NCBI GenBank assembly: GCA_029820565.1
Contig: JALGUR010000017.1
Coordinates: forward strand, 1 to 42,944
Length of the DNA: 42,944 nt
Reading direction: 5' to 3'
Source of the DNA: Candidatus Zipacnadia bacterium
GTDB taxonomy: Bacteria; Armatimonadota; Zipacnadia; Zipacnadales; Zipacnadaceae
How positions within the stretch are numbered: the stretch's first letter is position 1; every line of letters begins with the position of its first letter. Position numbers and translations under genes: made by a program. Shown in pieces: positions 9,730 through 17,888 of the stretch. The notes below the pieces were generated by a model. The model did not search any database. It saw only the letters and a program-made list of their open reading frames with translations, and was not told the DNA's origin.

Positions 9730-10131
9730 TTATCCGTCTACCATCGTCACGGCCACCTGCCGCTGGCGGGGGCCATCTAACTCCAGTAGCATTATCCGTT
9801 GCCAGGTGCCCAATTGTATTTGCCCGCCACTGAGCGGTAAGCAGACGGCATTACCCATAATGGACGCAGCCAGATGCGCTTCGGCATTGTTATCAATGCG
9901 GTTGTGCCGCCAGCGACCGCCGGTGGTGAGGGTATCAACAATTTCCAGAGTATCGTCCGCCAAACCTGATTCATCTTCATTGACATATACTGTACAGGTG
10001 CAGTGCGGCACACTGACCACGACCAGTCCCTCGTCAATATTGCGATCGGCCACGGCTTGCTGCACATTAGTAGTGATATCTACAATTTGCCGACGGCGGT
10101 CAGTGGCTACACCAAAGGATTGTGCTGGCAT
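9730..10131 (-). CDS. YjbQ/UPF0047 family protein
   Basis: 133 residues, the full length of the family. The signatures HCTCTVYVNEDESGL and HNRIDNNAEAHLAASIMGNA are clear, ending in the C-terminal strand GTWQRIMLLELDGPR. UPF0047 proteins are small beta-sandwich oligomers; E. coli YjbQ has weak thiamine-phosphate synthase activity, but the native role is unsettled. The ribosome site AAGGAG overlaps the stop of recJ (TGA at 10141-10143), so the gene is probably translated from the recJ message. Confidence 0.93.
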   Translation of the reverse strand: MPAQSFGVATDRRRQIVDITTNVQQAVADRNIDEGLVVVSVPHCTCTVYVNEDESGLADDTLEIVDTLTTGGRWRHNRIDNNAEAHLAASIMGNAVCLPLSGGQIQLGTWQRIMLLELDGPRQRQVAVTMVDG

Positions 10132-10140
10132 CGTAACGGT

Positions 10141-11871
10141 TCAACTCCTTGAATCCGCTGTGCTGGGCTTGACGGCGGCCAATCTCAGTTGCAACTGCCG
10201 CTGGCCCTGGTACTCATCGATCTCCGGAGTGAAGCAGATGTCCACCTGGCTACCTCGCTGCGTCGCCTGGACCTGGCTACTCATACCGAAACCTATACAT
10301 TCCAGGGCATACTCATCGCCGGCAACGTACAGTTTCAGGTGCTGATTGTTGGATCCTACGACCTGACAATCTACTACACACACCGCCCGGGCCACAAATC
10401 GCGGTTCGGGATTACCTTGGCCGCAGGGGTCGAGCAATAATAAACTCTCAGCCAACTCAGCGTCAATCTCGAACAGTTCTACCTGGACATCGGCCTGCAC
10501 TTGCGGACGGATATCTTCCGGGGCGATGCTTTCCGCCGCCAGCAGGTTGAGGCGCTCCCGGAAGGCCGCGAGTTTGCCCGCCGCCAGAGTCATCCCGGCC
10601 GCCGCGGCATGACCCCCGTGGCGCAGCAGCAAATCCGAGCACTGTTGGAGCGCCCGGGCTATGTCAAATCCGCCAGTGCTGCGCGCTGACCCACGCAACT
10701 GGTCGTCTTCCTGCACCAGCAATATGGCCGGGCGATGATATTTCTCCAGCAGTCTGGACGCCACGATGCCGACTACTCCGAGATGCCAATTGGGTGAGCC
10801 CAGTACAATTATCCGGTCCTGTTCCAGGTCTATCTCCTCGTCAATTTTGCGCAGCGCCTCATAATAGACCCTCTCTTGCTCCTGTTGGCGCTGACGGTTG
10901 ATGCTATCCAGGCGCAGGGCATCGCGCGGGGCGGTGTGTTGGTCATCGGTGAGTAACAATTCCAGCGCCTCAGTAGCATCGGCCATACGACCGACAGCGT
11001 TAAGCCGAGGGGCCAGCCGAAACGCAACATCACTGGCCGTGACTTTAGAATTGAGTTGACATACCCTGAGCAGCGCCTGCAATCCGACCTTCCGAGTGTG
11101 GGGAAGTATGTTCAGTCCTTTGGCTACCAGAATGCGGTTCTCACCTACCAAAGGTACCTGGTCGGCGATGGTGCCCAGCGCCACTAAGTCCAGATAGGCT
11201 CGTTGCAGTGAGCGCTGAGATAACTCCAATCGCTTACAGAGCGCCGAAGCGAGTTTGAAACTAAGCCCCACACTGGCCAGATCCCGCTGCGGATATTTGT
11301 TGTCGGCCCGCTTGGGGTCAATTATCCAGGCGCCCTCAGGCAACTGGGGGCCCGGCTCATGGTGGTCCACCACAATGACGTCGGCGCCCGCGGCCCGGGC
11401 GGCGGCTATAGGCTCAATGGCGCTCACCCCGCAATCCACTGCTATTATTAACTTGACACCGGACTTAGCAGCCTGCTCAACGGCCAGCGAACTAAGCCCA
11501 TAGTGGTCATTTATTCGGTGCGGGATGTGATACCTCACATCTGCACCTAAAGTGGAAATGAACCTGGTGAGCAAGGCAGCCGCACAAATTCCGTCAGCGT
11601 CATAGTCGCCGTGGACTAACACCGTCTCCTGGTGCTGGATTGCCGCCACAAGACGGTCTACGGCTGGGCCTATATCGGGCAGTGTATCTGGGTCATTTAA
11701 GTTGTCCAGAGAGGGATGGACGAAAGTGGCAATCTCCTCTATGGTAGTCAGACCCCGGCTGTGCAGCACTGCCGCTACAAGTGGGTGAATTCCGGTAGCC
11801 AATGCAACCTCGCGCTCAAATTTCTCATTACGGGGTGCTACTGTCCACGGTGTTGCTCCCTGCCCAGGCAT
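10141..11871 (-). CDS. recJ: Single-stranded-DNA exonuclease RecJ
   Basis: 576 residues, normal for RecJ. DHH-family motifs are in order: VLVHGDYDADGICAAALL (about 80-97), AVDCGVS, VIVVDHHEPG (the DHH triad, about 172), and the DHHA1 glycine-rich segment LLRHGGHAAAAGMTL. The C-terminal OB-like domain follows. It degrades ssDNA 5' to 3' in recombination and mismatch/base-excision repair. ATG 11871 has AAAGGAG at 7 nt. A near-consensus promoter lies 38-66 bp upstream, so recJ starts a transcript that may extend through yjbQ, the pyrophosphorylase, the aminotransferase and serA. Confidence 0.97.
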   Translation of the reverse strand: MPGQGATPWTVAPRNEKFEREVALATGIHPLVAAVLHSRGLTTIEEIATFVHPSLDNLNDPDTLPDIGPAVDRLVAAIQHQETVLVHGDYDADGICAAALLTRFISTLGADVRYHIPHRINDHYGLSSLAVEQAAKSGVKLIIAVDCGVSAIEPIAAARAAGADVIVVDHHEPGPQLPEGAWIIDPKRADNKYPQRDLASVGLSFKLASALCKRLELSQRSLQRAYLDLVALGTIADQVPLVGENRILVAKGLNILPHTRKVGLQALLRVCQLNSKVTASDVAFRLAPRLNAVGRMADATEALELLLTDDQHTAPRDALRLDSINRQRQQEQERVYYEALRKIDEEIDLEQDRIIVLGSPNWHLGVVGIVASRLLEKYHRPAILLVQEDDQLRGSARSTGGFDIARALQQCSDLLLRHGGHAAAAGMTLAAGKLAAFRERLNLLAAESIAPEDIRPQVQADVQVELFEIDAELAESLLLLDPCGQGNPEPRFVARAVCVVDCQVVGSNNQHLKLYVAGDEYALECIGFGMSSQVQATQRGSQVDICFTPEIDEYQGQRQLQLRLAAVKPSTADSRS

Positions 11872-11908
11872 TCCTGGCTCCTTTCCGACAGTTGACTATC
11901 CATTAAAT

Positions 11909-11937
11909 AGTATAAATCATCCAGGGGGGCCTGTCAA
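11909..11937 (-). promoter_or_regulatory. Sigma70-type promoter of recJ
   Basis: On the minus strand TTGACA (11937-11932) is followed by a 17-bp spacer and TATACT (11914-11909), 6/6 and 5/6 matches to consensus. The predicted start is near 11,902, about 30 bp before the recJ ATG. Confidence 0.85.
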
Positions 11938-12007
11938 CGCGAACAGACGCTGACCGGCTATGTGGCGAAGAACGCTGGGGCGGGGTGCGGGCCGCCGGTA
12001 GTGCGTA

Positions 12008-13672
12008 TCACAGGAGTGTGCCTCGGCCGTAAGAGTTATCCGCTTTGGTCAGGCGCACTTTCAGGGGACCTTCCCGATTGGGGGATGCTTCGGGGACCTC
12101 AACGATATAACCATGAACATTGGCAATCAGACCCGCATGGGGCACTGACAGCATCTGGTCGCTATTGATCTGGATAATCTCCCCGACGTCGTAGCGCCGA
12201 TACTCCTCGGCCAGTTCCCGGGGGTCACCCGGCCTTAGGTCAAACTGTTCCGGATGAATCTCCTCACTGGCGCGCACAAATAGTTTCATCCCCAGTTCTT
12301 GCTCCAACTCGGTGGCCCCAGTGCCATGGGGTCCCACTATTGCCAGGGAGACTATGGGGTCGGCAATCACCACTGCGGCACCGACCTCACCGTTTGCCGC
12401 CATAGAACGCAACTGCTGGATGGCCCGCATGGCCACAGTATCCGCAGCCAGGATGTGCCCCGAGCCTCCGCAGCACGGGCAGGCAGTTTGCAGTTTTTGG
12501 GCAAGATTCTCTTCGGTGCGCTTGCGGGTCATTTCTACCAGACCCAGCCGGGTGATGTGCATTATCCGGGTTCGCATCCGGTCCTCGGCAAAGGCCTGGC
12601 GCAGTACCATGCTGACTTCCCTGCGGTGGCGACGTTTGTCCATATCTATAAAGTCAATGACAATAATGCCGCCGATGTCTCGCAGCCGAAGTTGGCGAGC
12701 AATCTCATCGGCTGCTTCCAGGTTGGTGCGCAGCACGGTCTCCGCCAGGCTGCCGGTGCCGGTAAACTTGCCTGTATTGACATCAATAGTGGTCAGTGCC
12801 TCAGTCTGTTCAATATTAATATAGCCCCCGTGGGGTAACCACACTTTGCTGCGCAGGGCCTTATCTATTTCCTGCTCGATGCCGTAGTGAGTGAAAATCG
12901 GCTCGGCGTGGCGGTACAGTTGGGCACAATGACGCAGGTCAGGGGCGACATTATCTAACAGGTTTAGCACCTGATCATAGGTGACTTTGTCATCCAGGAT
13001 GAACTCGTCCACCTCGGCCGATAGGACATCGCGGACGACCTCAAAAACCAGGCTCAGGTCCTCATGTATCAACGCTGGGGCCTGGGCTTGCCTCGTCTTG
13101 GCCTGGATCGAGCGCCACAGTTTCTGCAGAAAATTGATATCGCTCTCCAGTTCCCCCCGCCCGGCCCCCTGGGCCTGGGTGCGTACGATGATGCCGAAAT
13201 CTGGCGGACAAACTTTGGCGGCTAATTTGCGCAGTCGTTGTCGTTCGGCGTCATCGTCAATCTTCTTGGACACTCCCACCTTGCCGTGTCCGTCAGCCAT
13301 AAGTACTAGGTAGCGCCCGGGCAACGAGATGCTGCGGGTAGCCCGCGCCCCTTTAGTCTCCAGAGGGCCCTTAGTAACCTGGACCAAAAACTGCTCGCCC
13401 TTTTTGACCACTTTGCTGATCGCCGGCAAGCGGCGGGAACGATTGTTTCCATTCGCTATCGCGTCAGAGACGTGCAGGAAAACATTCTTTTCAATGCCGC
13501 AGTTGACAAACGCGGCATCCAGTCCGGCCACCACGTCCTCGACCCGGCATAAATAGATATTGCCTACCACGCTCTCTTCGCGCTCGTACATCACCTCGGC
13601 CAGGCGACCATCTTCCACTATCGCCACCCGAGTTTGCCTCTGGTCAACATTTGCAATAATCTGTTTTTTCAC
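12008..13672 (-). CDS. rng: Ribonuclease G/E family endoribonuclease
   Basis: 554 residues, RNase G-like in length without the RNase E scaffold tail. The embedded S1 RNA-binding domain starts near residue 35 (VGNIYLCRVEDVVAGLDAAF). The catalytic domain shows TTIDVNTGKFTG and IIVIDFIDMD, with the Asp residues that hold Mg2+. The zinc-link cysteines are CPCCGGSG (about residue 400). It cleaves single-stranded A/U-rich RNA in rRNA and mRNA processing. It starts at GTG 13672 with AAGGAG and AAGGTAG upstream. It follows the radical SAM/DUF2344 pair, an order also known from Firmicutes and Chloroflexota, where rplU-rpmA commonly come next; here recJ is next instead. Confidence 0.95.
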   Translation of the reverse strand: MKKQIIANVDQRQTRVAIVEDGRLAEVMYEREESVVGNIYLCRVEDVVAGLDAAFVNCGIEKNVFLHVSDAIANGNNRSRRLPAISKVVKKGEQFLVQVTKGPLETKGARATRSISLPGRYLVLMADGHGKVGVSKKIDDDAERQRLRKLAAKVCPPDFGIIVRTQAQGAGRGELESDINFLQKLWRSIQAKTRQAQAPALIHEDLSLVFEVVRDVLSAEVDEFILDDKVTYDQVLNLLDNVAPDLRHCAQLYRHAEPIFTHYGIEQEIDKALRSKVWLPHGGYINIEQTEALTTIDVNTGKFTGTGSLAETVLRTNLEAADEIARQLRLRDIGGIIVIDFIDMDKRRHRREVSMVLRQAFAEDRMRTRIMHITRLGLVEMTRKRTEENLAQKLQTACPCCGGSGHILAADTVAMRAIQQLRSMAANGEVGAAVVIADPIVSLAIVGPHGTGATELEQELGMKLFVRASEEIHPEQFDLRPGDPRELAEEYRRYDVGEIIQINSDQMLSVPHAGLIANVHGYIVEVPEASPNREGPLKVRLTKADNSYGRGTLL

Positions 13673-13766
13673 TTTGTCTACCTTACTCCTTAGGGAATCC
13701 CTGATAGCGCTGGTCCTACCGGCACCGGATCACCGGTCCCTGCCGGCCGGCATCAGCCCTCGCGAT

Positions 13767-14453
13767 TCACCGATATTTTTCTCCAGCCTTATACATACCC
13801 AGCCGCATCAGGCGGCTGATTCTTATCTCGCCCTGGTTCATTATCTGCTCCAGGGCGCCGATCACTTCCTGGGGCTTAACCAGATTTTCCTGGCCGAACC
13901 CCAAATTCATATATATTTGCACTCCATTGTCCTCGGATTTCAGTTCCAAGTTAGAAGTGTTAGGTTTTATGTCTATCTGCCCTACCCGCGTTTTGGTCTC
14001 TCGTTGGATGACTATTTGCTCGGCTTCGTTGAATGTGGCCACCGCGTTTTGCAGGCTGGCGATGGTCGCGTCCCCAAGTTCTACACTGACATTATACTCT
14101 GCTTGCGACAAATCTGCAAAGGGTGAGCGCCGGCCCCGCGCCAGTACCTGAGCAGAGACGAGGTTAAGACCCGGGGGTAACTGTCTACTTAGGGCCTTAC
14201 CCAAGTCATGAGGCGACATTTCGCTGGCCAAGTCAATTTCACACAATTCTCTGAGCCCTTCGGCTCCTACGGGTAGCGGTGGGGCAAAACTAATCTTGGC
14301 TCGGGGATGGTAGCCCTTAGTATACGCCACAGGAATTAGGGCCCGGCGCACTGCGCGGTCAAAGACTCGCGCTATCTCCAAATGAGACAGATACCGCATC
14401 TTTCCGGTCTTCTCAAATTCTACCCACAAATATGGCTGCTGGTGTTTAGGCAT
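13767..14453 (-). CDS. DUF2344 / TIGR03936 radical-SAM-linked protein
   Basis: 228 residues from ATG 14453 (MPKHQQPYLWVEFEKTGKMR). This start is preferred over 14501 because it lies 1 bp past the stop of the radical SAM gene and gives the usual family N-terminus. Family motifs are MRYLSHLEIARVFDRAVRRA and KGYHPRAKISFAPPLPVG. The function is unknown; in many genomes it is fused to, or directly follows, a TIGR03960 radical SAM protein, as here. Translational coupling with the upstream gene is likely. Confidence 0.92.
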   Translation of the reverse strand: MPKHQQPYLWVEFEKTGKMRYLSHLEIARVFDRAVRRALIPVAYTKGYHPRAKISFAPPLPVGAEGLRELCEIDLASEMSPHDLGKALSRQLPPGLNLVSAQVLARGRRSPFADLSQAEYNVSVELGDATIASLQNAVATFNEAEQIVIQRETKTRVGQIDIKPNTSNLELKSEDNGVQIYMNLGFGQENLVKPQEVIGALEQIMNQGEIRISRLMRLGMYKAGEKYR

Positions 14454-14454
14454 A

Positions 14455-16356
14455 CTATTGACTGTTAGCAGGTTGCTGCCGGTCAACCGGCACGTTCTCA
14501 CTTGTTATCATAGGACAAGGCAGCATAAACTCATTGAGTCCACAGCGTTGGCACTGGCCGGTCCGGCAGTCATCTGTGGTTATGGCCTGCTGGGCTCGTG
14601 TCGCCTCTCGCCGCAGGAACTCAGACGAAACTCCAGGATCAATGTGCTGCCAGGGTAATGAGGAGGATGGTGACCAGTGCCGGCAGGCCTCTGCTTCCAG
14701 GTCGCGGCCCTGCGCGGCAAAGGCCTGTGTCCAGTACTCATAACACAAATGTTCCCGCCACGCCTCCAGGACAGCGCCGCTGCGGTACACTGACTCAATG
14801 ATAGCGCCCAGGCTGCGGTCCCCGCGTGAGATGACCGTCTCCACCATCGTGCCCTCTGCACTGTGGCATGACAAGTTGACGCATCGGCTGTCCAGTGAGT
14901 TCGTCAGCAATTGCTGCTTGGCCCGCAACTCCTCCAGAGGAATCTGTTGCCGCCACTGGAAAGGCGTATGGGGCTTCGGAATCAGGCAGGCTACGCTTAT
15001 ATTGACTTGCAGATGCCGGCGGTGCCGGCCCATTCTCCGTTGCCCGATTTGCACCACTTCCTCCACCAACTGCGCAATGGCCTCCAGGTCTCGGTCGGTT
15101 TCACCGGGCAGACCAATCATAAAGTACAACTTGATCGTTTCCCAGCCCGCAGCAAATGCAGCCGCCACCGCTTCAAAGAGGTCCTGGTCACAGACATTCT
15201 TATTCATCACTGCCCGCAGCCGCTCGGAGCCGGCCTCTGGCGCCAGAGTTAGGCCGCTTTTGCGCACGCGCTGAATCTTGTGAGCCAAGGCGACGCTGAA
15301 GGTATCGGTGCGCAGCGAGGGCAGACTCACCGAGACCCGCTGTTCGGCCAGGTCAGCGTGGAGGCCATCAATTAGTTCTTCAATCCTGCTGTAATCGGGG
15401 CAGTTAAGTGATGCCAGAGCGATCTCGTCAACGCCGGTGTTGGCAACGATCTGGCGGGCCTGGGCGCGCAAGGTGCTGACGCTCTTCTCGCGGGTCGGCC
15501 GGTAGATGATCCCCGCCTGGCAGAACCGGCAGCCTCGCGTGCAGCCTCGGGCTATTTCCAGTTGGGCCCGGTCGTGAACTGCCTCTACCCAGGGCACTAC
15601 CGGTGCCTCGGGGAAGGGCGCGTTCTCAAAATCTCGGACTATCCGCCGTCTTATCGCGCAGGGCACATCTGCGCTGGTTGGGTGGGGGCACAGTAGGCCC
15701 TCCTCGGTCCTTTCTACCTCATATAGAGACGGGACATATACACCCTCAATGTGGGCTAATTGCTGCAGGAAGTTCTCGCGGTCGCCGGCGGTGCGTCGGT
15801 CAGCATGGCGGAATCGGGCCGGCTGCGCCAGATACAGGTCAATAATCTGGCCGACTACTTCTTCACCGTCGCCCATAACGAAGGCATCAAAGAAGTCAGC
15901 CAGCGGCTCGGGATTGTACGCACAAGACCCGCCAGCGATGACTATCGGCTCATTGGCCTGACGCTGGGCGACGCGCAGCGTAATGCCGCCCAGTTCCAGC
16001 AGCGACAGAATGGTGGTATAGGTCAATTCATACTGGAGGGTGATGCCAACGATGTCAAAATCATGCAGTGGCCGGCCCGTCTCCAGGCCGCCGAGGGCGA
16101 CACTTTGCTGGCGCATCAATTCAGCCGCGTCGGCCCAGGGATGGAAGACGCGCTCGCATTGCACCTCAGGGTGAGAATTGATGATGTGGTACAGAATCTG
16201 CGACCCCAGGTGCGACATCCCCACCTCATAGACATCCGGGTAACAGAGGGCAAAGGACATCTCCACCTGCGCGGGGTCTTTGACCACCGCATTAACCTCA
16301 CCACCAATATACCGCGCGGGATTTTCAACTAATTCTAAGATTGTATCAGGTAACAT
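14455..16356 (-). CDS. TIGR03960 family B12-binding-like radical SAM protein
   Basis: 633 residues from ATG 16356; a TTG at 16368 would add 4. The N-terminus LVENPARYIGGEVNAV and CYPDVYEVGMSHLGSQ are typical of TIGR03960, with a Rossmann-like domain (about 20-200) resembling the cobalamin-binding fold. The radical SAM cluster motif is CTRGCRFCQAG (about residues 269-279). The C-terminus has a CxxC (GQCQRCGLNE) before the linked DUF2344 gene. The pair may modify RNA or a ribosomal component, an inference from its habitual neighbourhood with rng and ribosomal genes; no substrate is proven to my knowledge. Confidence 0.92.
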   Translation of the reverse strand: MLPDTILELVENPARYIGGEVNAVVKDPAQVEMSFALCYPDVYEVGMSHLGSQILYHIINSHPEVQCERVFHPWADAAELMRQQSVALGGLETGRPLHDFDIVGITLQYELTYTTILSLLELGGITLRVAQRQANEPIVIAGGSCAYNPEPLADFFDAFVMGDGEEVVGQIIDLYLAQPARFRHADRRTAGDRENFLQQLAHIEGVYVPSLYEVERTEEGLLCPHPTSADVPCAIRRRIVRDFENAPFPEAPVVPWVEAVHDRAQLEIARGCTRGCRFCQAGIIYRPTREKSVSTLRAQARQIVANTGVDEIALASLNCPDYSRIEELIDGLHADLAEQRVSVSLPSLRTDTFSVALAHKIQRVRKSGLTLAPEAGSERLRAVMNKNVCDQDLFEAVAAAFAAGWETIKLYFMIGLPGETDRDLEAIAQLVEEVVQIGQRRMGRHRRHLQVNISVACLIPKPHTPFQWRQQIPLEELRAKQQLLTNSLDSRCVNLSCHSAEGTMVETVISRGDRSLGAIIESVYRSGAVLEAWREHLCYEYWTQAFAAQGRDLEAEACRHWSPSSSLPWQHIDPGVSSEFLRREATRAQQAITTDDCRTGQCQRCGLNEFMLPCPMITSENVPVDRQQPANSQ

Positions 16357-16407
16357 AACTTGCCACAAAAAGGCTATGAGCAGAAGCCTCTATCCGTGCA
16401 GGGAACT

Positions 16408-17598
16408 TCACTTCCACAGATTGGGCATCTGCTCACGGATATTGGCCACGGCCTGCTGTATCTGGCCCAATTTATCCTCGGCCGGGATGGTCAGGGAGAA
16501 GCGGGTGTAGCCTTCGCCGGTGGTGCCGTAGGCCGAGCCAGGGGTGGTCAGAATGCCACAATCATTAAGCAGGGCGTGGGTGAACTCGGCGCTGGACGAA
16601 AAGCCAGGGGGCACCGGCACCCATACATAGAAAGTGCCCTGGGGCCTGTCCAGATTCCAGCCTAATGAGTTAAGGCCGTCCACTAATGCATCACGCCGCC
16701 GTTGATATTCGGCGCACATCTGCGGGACCCATTCCTCATAGCGGGCCAGGGCGGCAATGCCAGCGCGCTGAATGGCCATAAACGTGCCCGAATCTACATT
16801 GCTCTTGACCGTAGAGAGCGCATCAATGAACTCGGCGCCGCCCATCGCCCAGCCCAGCCGCCAGCCGGTCATATTGAAAGTCTTGGAGAACGAGTGCATC
16901 TCAATAGCGACATCCTTAGCCCCGTCAACTTCCAAAATGCTATGCGCAGGAGCACCATCGAAACTGACCTCCGCGTACGCGGCATCCTGGACTATCAGGA
17001 TTTCATTGTCGCGAGCGAACTGCACGGCCTCCTCGTAGAATGCCAGCGGTGCTACGGCCCCGGTGGGGTTGTTAGGATAATTAAGAAACATCAGTTTGGC
17101 GGCCTTAGCGACACTGGCCGGTATTTGCGAGAAATCCGGCAAAAAGTCATTCTCCGCGCGCAGCGGCATCGGGAAAGCGGCCCCCCCACACCAGGTAGTC
17201 TGCACCTTGAACACCGCGTAGGCCGGGTCAGGCACCAGGACCACATCAGAGGGGTCAATGTAGGCCCAGACTATGTGGGCCAAGGCCTCCTTGGCCCCGA
17301 TGCAGCTCTGAATTTCGCCGTCGGGGTTGACATCAATGCCGAACCGCCGGGCGGCGAAGTCGGCGCAGGCCTGCTTGTATTCCGGCAGCCCATAGCCCGA
17401 CTCATCGTACTGATGCGTGATAGGGTCTTGAGCAGCCTCGTATAGGGCCTCAATAACGAAGTCAGGCGTAGGCATATCGGGGTCGCCGATGCCAAAGTCC
17501 AGTATTTCCTTGCCCTCAGCCAGCATCTGCGCCTTAAGCATAGCAATCTCGCGGAAAGGGTACGGTGGAATCCGTTGTAATCGCTGAGCAACTTCCAA
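16408..17598 (-). CDS. dapL: LL-diaminopimelate aminotransferase-like class I aminotransferase
   Basis: 396 residues. Fold-type I aminotransferase motifs are GIGDPDMPTPDFVIEAL, the substrate loop HQYDESGYGLPEYK, FLNYPNNPTGAVAP, and the PLP Lys in HSFSKTFNMTGWRLGW. Length and motifs fit the DapL2 type, which converts tetrahydrodipicolinate directly to LL-diaminopimelate for lysine and peptidoglycan. An aspartate or other class I aminotransferase specificity cannot be excluded. The start is TTG 17598, supported by a strong Shine-Dalgarno at 17605-17612 and a promoter further upstream. It leads the long minus-strand gene series. Confidence 0.87.
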   Translation of the reverse strand: MEVAQRLQRIPPYPFREIAMLKAQMLAEGKEILDFGIGDPDMPTPDFVIEALYEAAQDPITHQYDESGYGLPEYKQACADFAARRFGIDVNPDGEIQSCIGAKEALAHIVWAYIDPSDVVLVPDPAYAVFKVQTTWCGGAAFPMPLRAENDFLPDFSQIPASVAKAAKLMFLNYPNNPTGAVAPLAFYEEAVQFARDNEILIVQDAAYAEVSFDGAPAHSILEVDGAKDVAIEMHSFSKTFNMTGWRLGWAMGGAEFIDALSTVKSNVDSGTFMAIQRAGIAALARYEEWVPQMCAEYQRRRDALVDGLNSLGWNLDRPQGTFYVWVPVPPGFSSSAEFTHALLNDCGILTTPGSAYGTTGEGYTRFSLTIPAEDKLGQIQQAVANIREQMPNLWK

Positions 17599-17604
17599 GT
17601 GTAA

Positions 17605-17612
17605 CCCTCCTT
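17605..17612 (-). promoter_or_regulatory. Shine-Dalgarno that decides the TTG start of dapL
   Basis: Minus-strand AAGGAGGG ends 6 nt before TTG 17598. No ATG or GTG in frame has comparable spacing. Confidence 0.85.
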
Positions 17613-17668
17613 AGCGCCTCCGCTGAAGCTTCCGGGCTCTCGCGAAAGCGGATGAATAGTATGGCCTT

Positions 17669-17697
17669 ATTATAACACGGATTAGGGCTGCCGTCGA
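17669..17697 (-). promoter_or_regulatory. Probable sigma70 promoter of dapL
   Basis: Minus strand: TCGACG (17697-17692, 4/6 match), a 17-bp spacer, then a perfect TATAAT (17674-17669). The predicted start is near 17,662, giving a leader of about 64 nt. Confidence 0.65.
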
Positions 17698-17710
17698 CTT
17701 GGCTGTGGTC

Positions 17711-17766
17711 GGTAGGACAGGCGTCCCGCCTGTCCTGAACCCGACGGGCGAGACGCCCGTCGTACC
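17711..17766. repeat. Doublet of perfect hairpins (dispersed intergenic repeat type)
   Basis: Two inverted repeats with 3-nt loops lie 5 bp apart: AGGACAGGCG/CGCCTGTCCT (17714-17723 and 17727-17736) and CGACGGGCG/CGCCCGTCG (17742-17750 and 17754-17762). Outer GGTA (17711-17714) and TACC (17763-17766) are also complementary. The element lies upstream of the dapL promoter in the 290-bp divergent gap. Such GC-rich motifs occur as multi-copy intergenic elements in several phyla; copy number here cannot be judged from one window. Confidence 0.8.
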
Positions 17767-17888
17767 GGCTTTCACGGGCGGGAACCGCCTTCGCGATGGT
17801 AACCACGGCTACGGCGGTCAAGAGGCCGTGCCACTCATTTACATTGAGAAGGTCATACATACCAGCCAGTAGAAACAATACCGTAGTT

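Noticed and set aside
16702..17445. 247-codon plus ORF
   Set aside because: Antisense shadow of dapL, whose motifs, ribosome site and promoter are clear.
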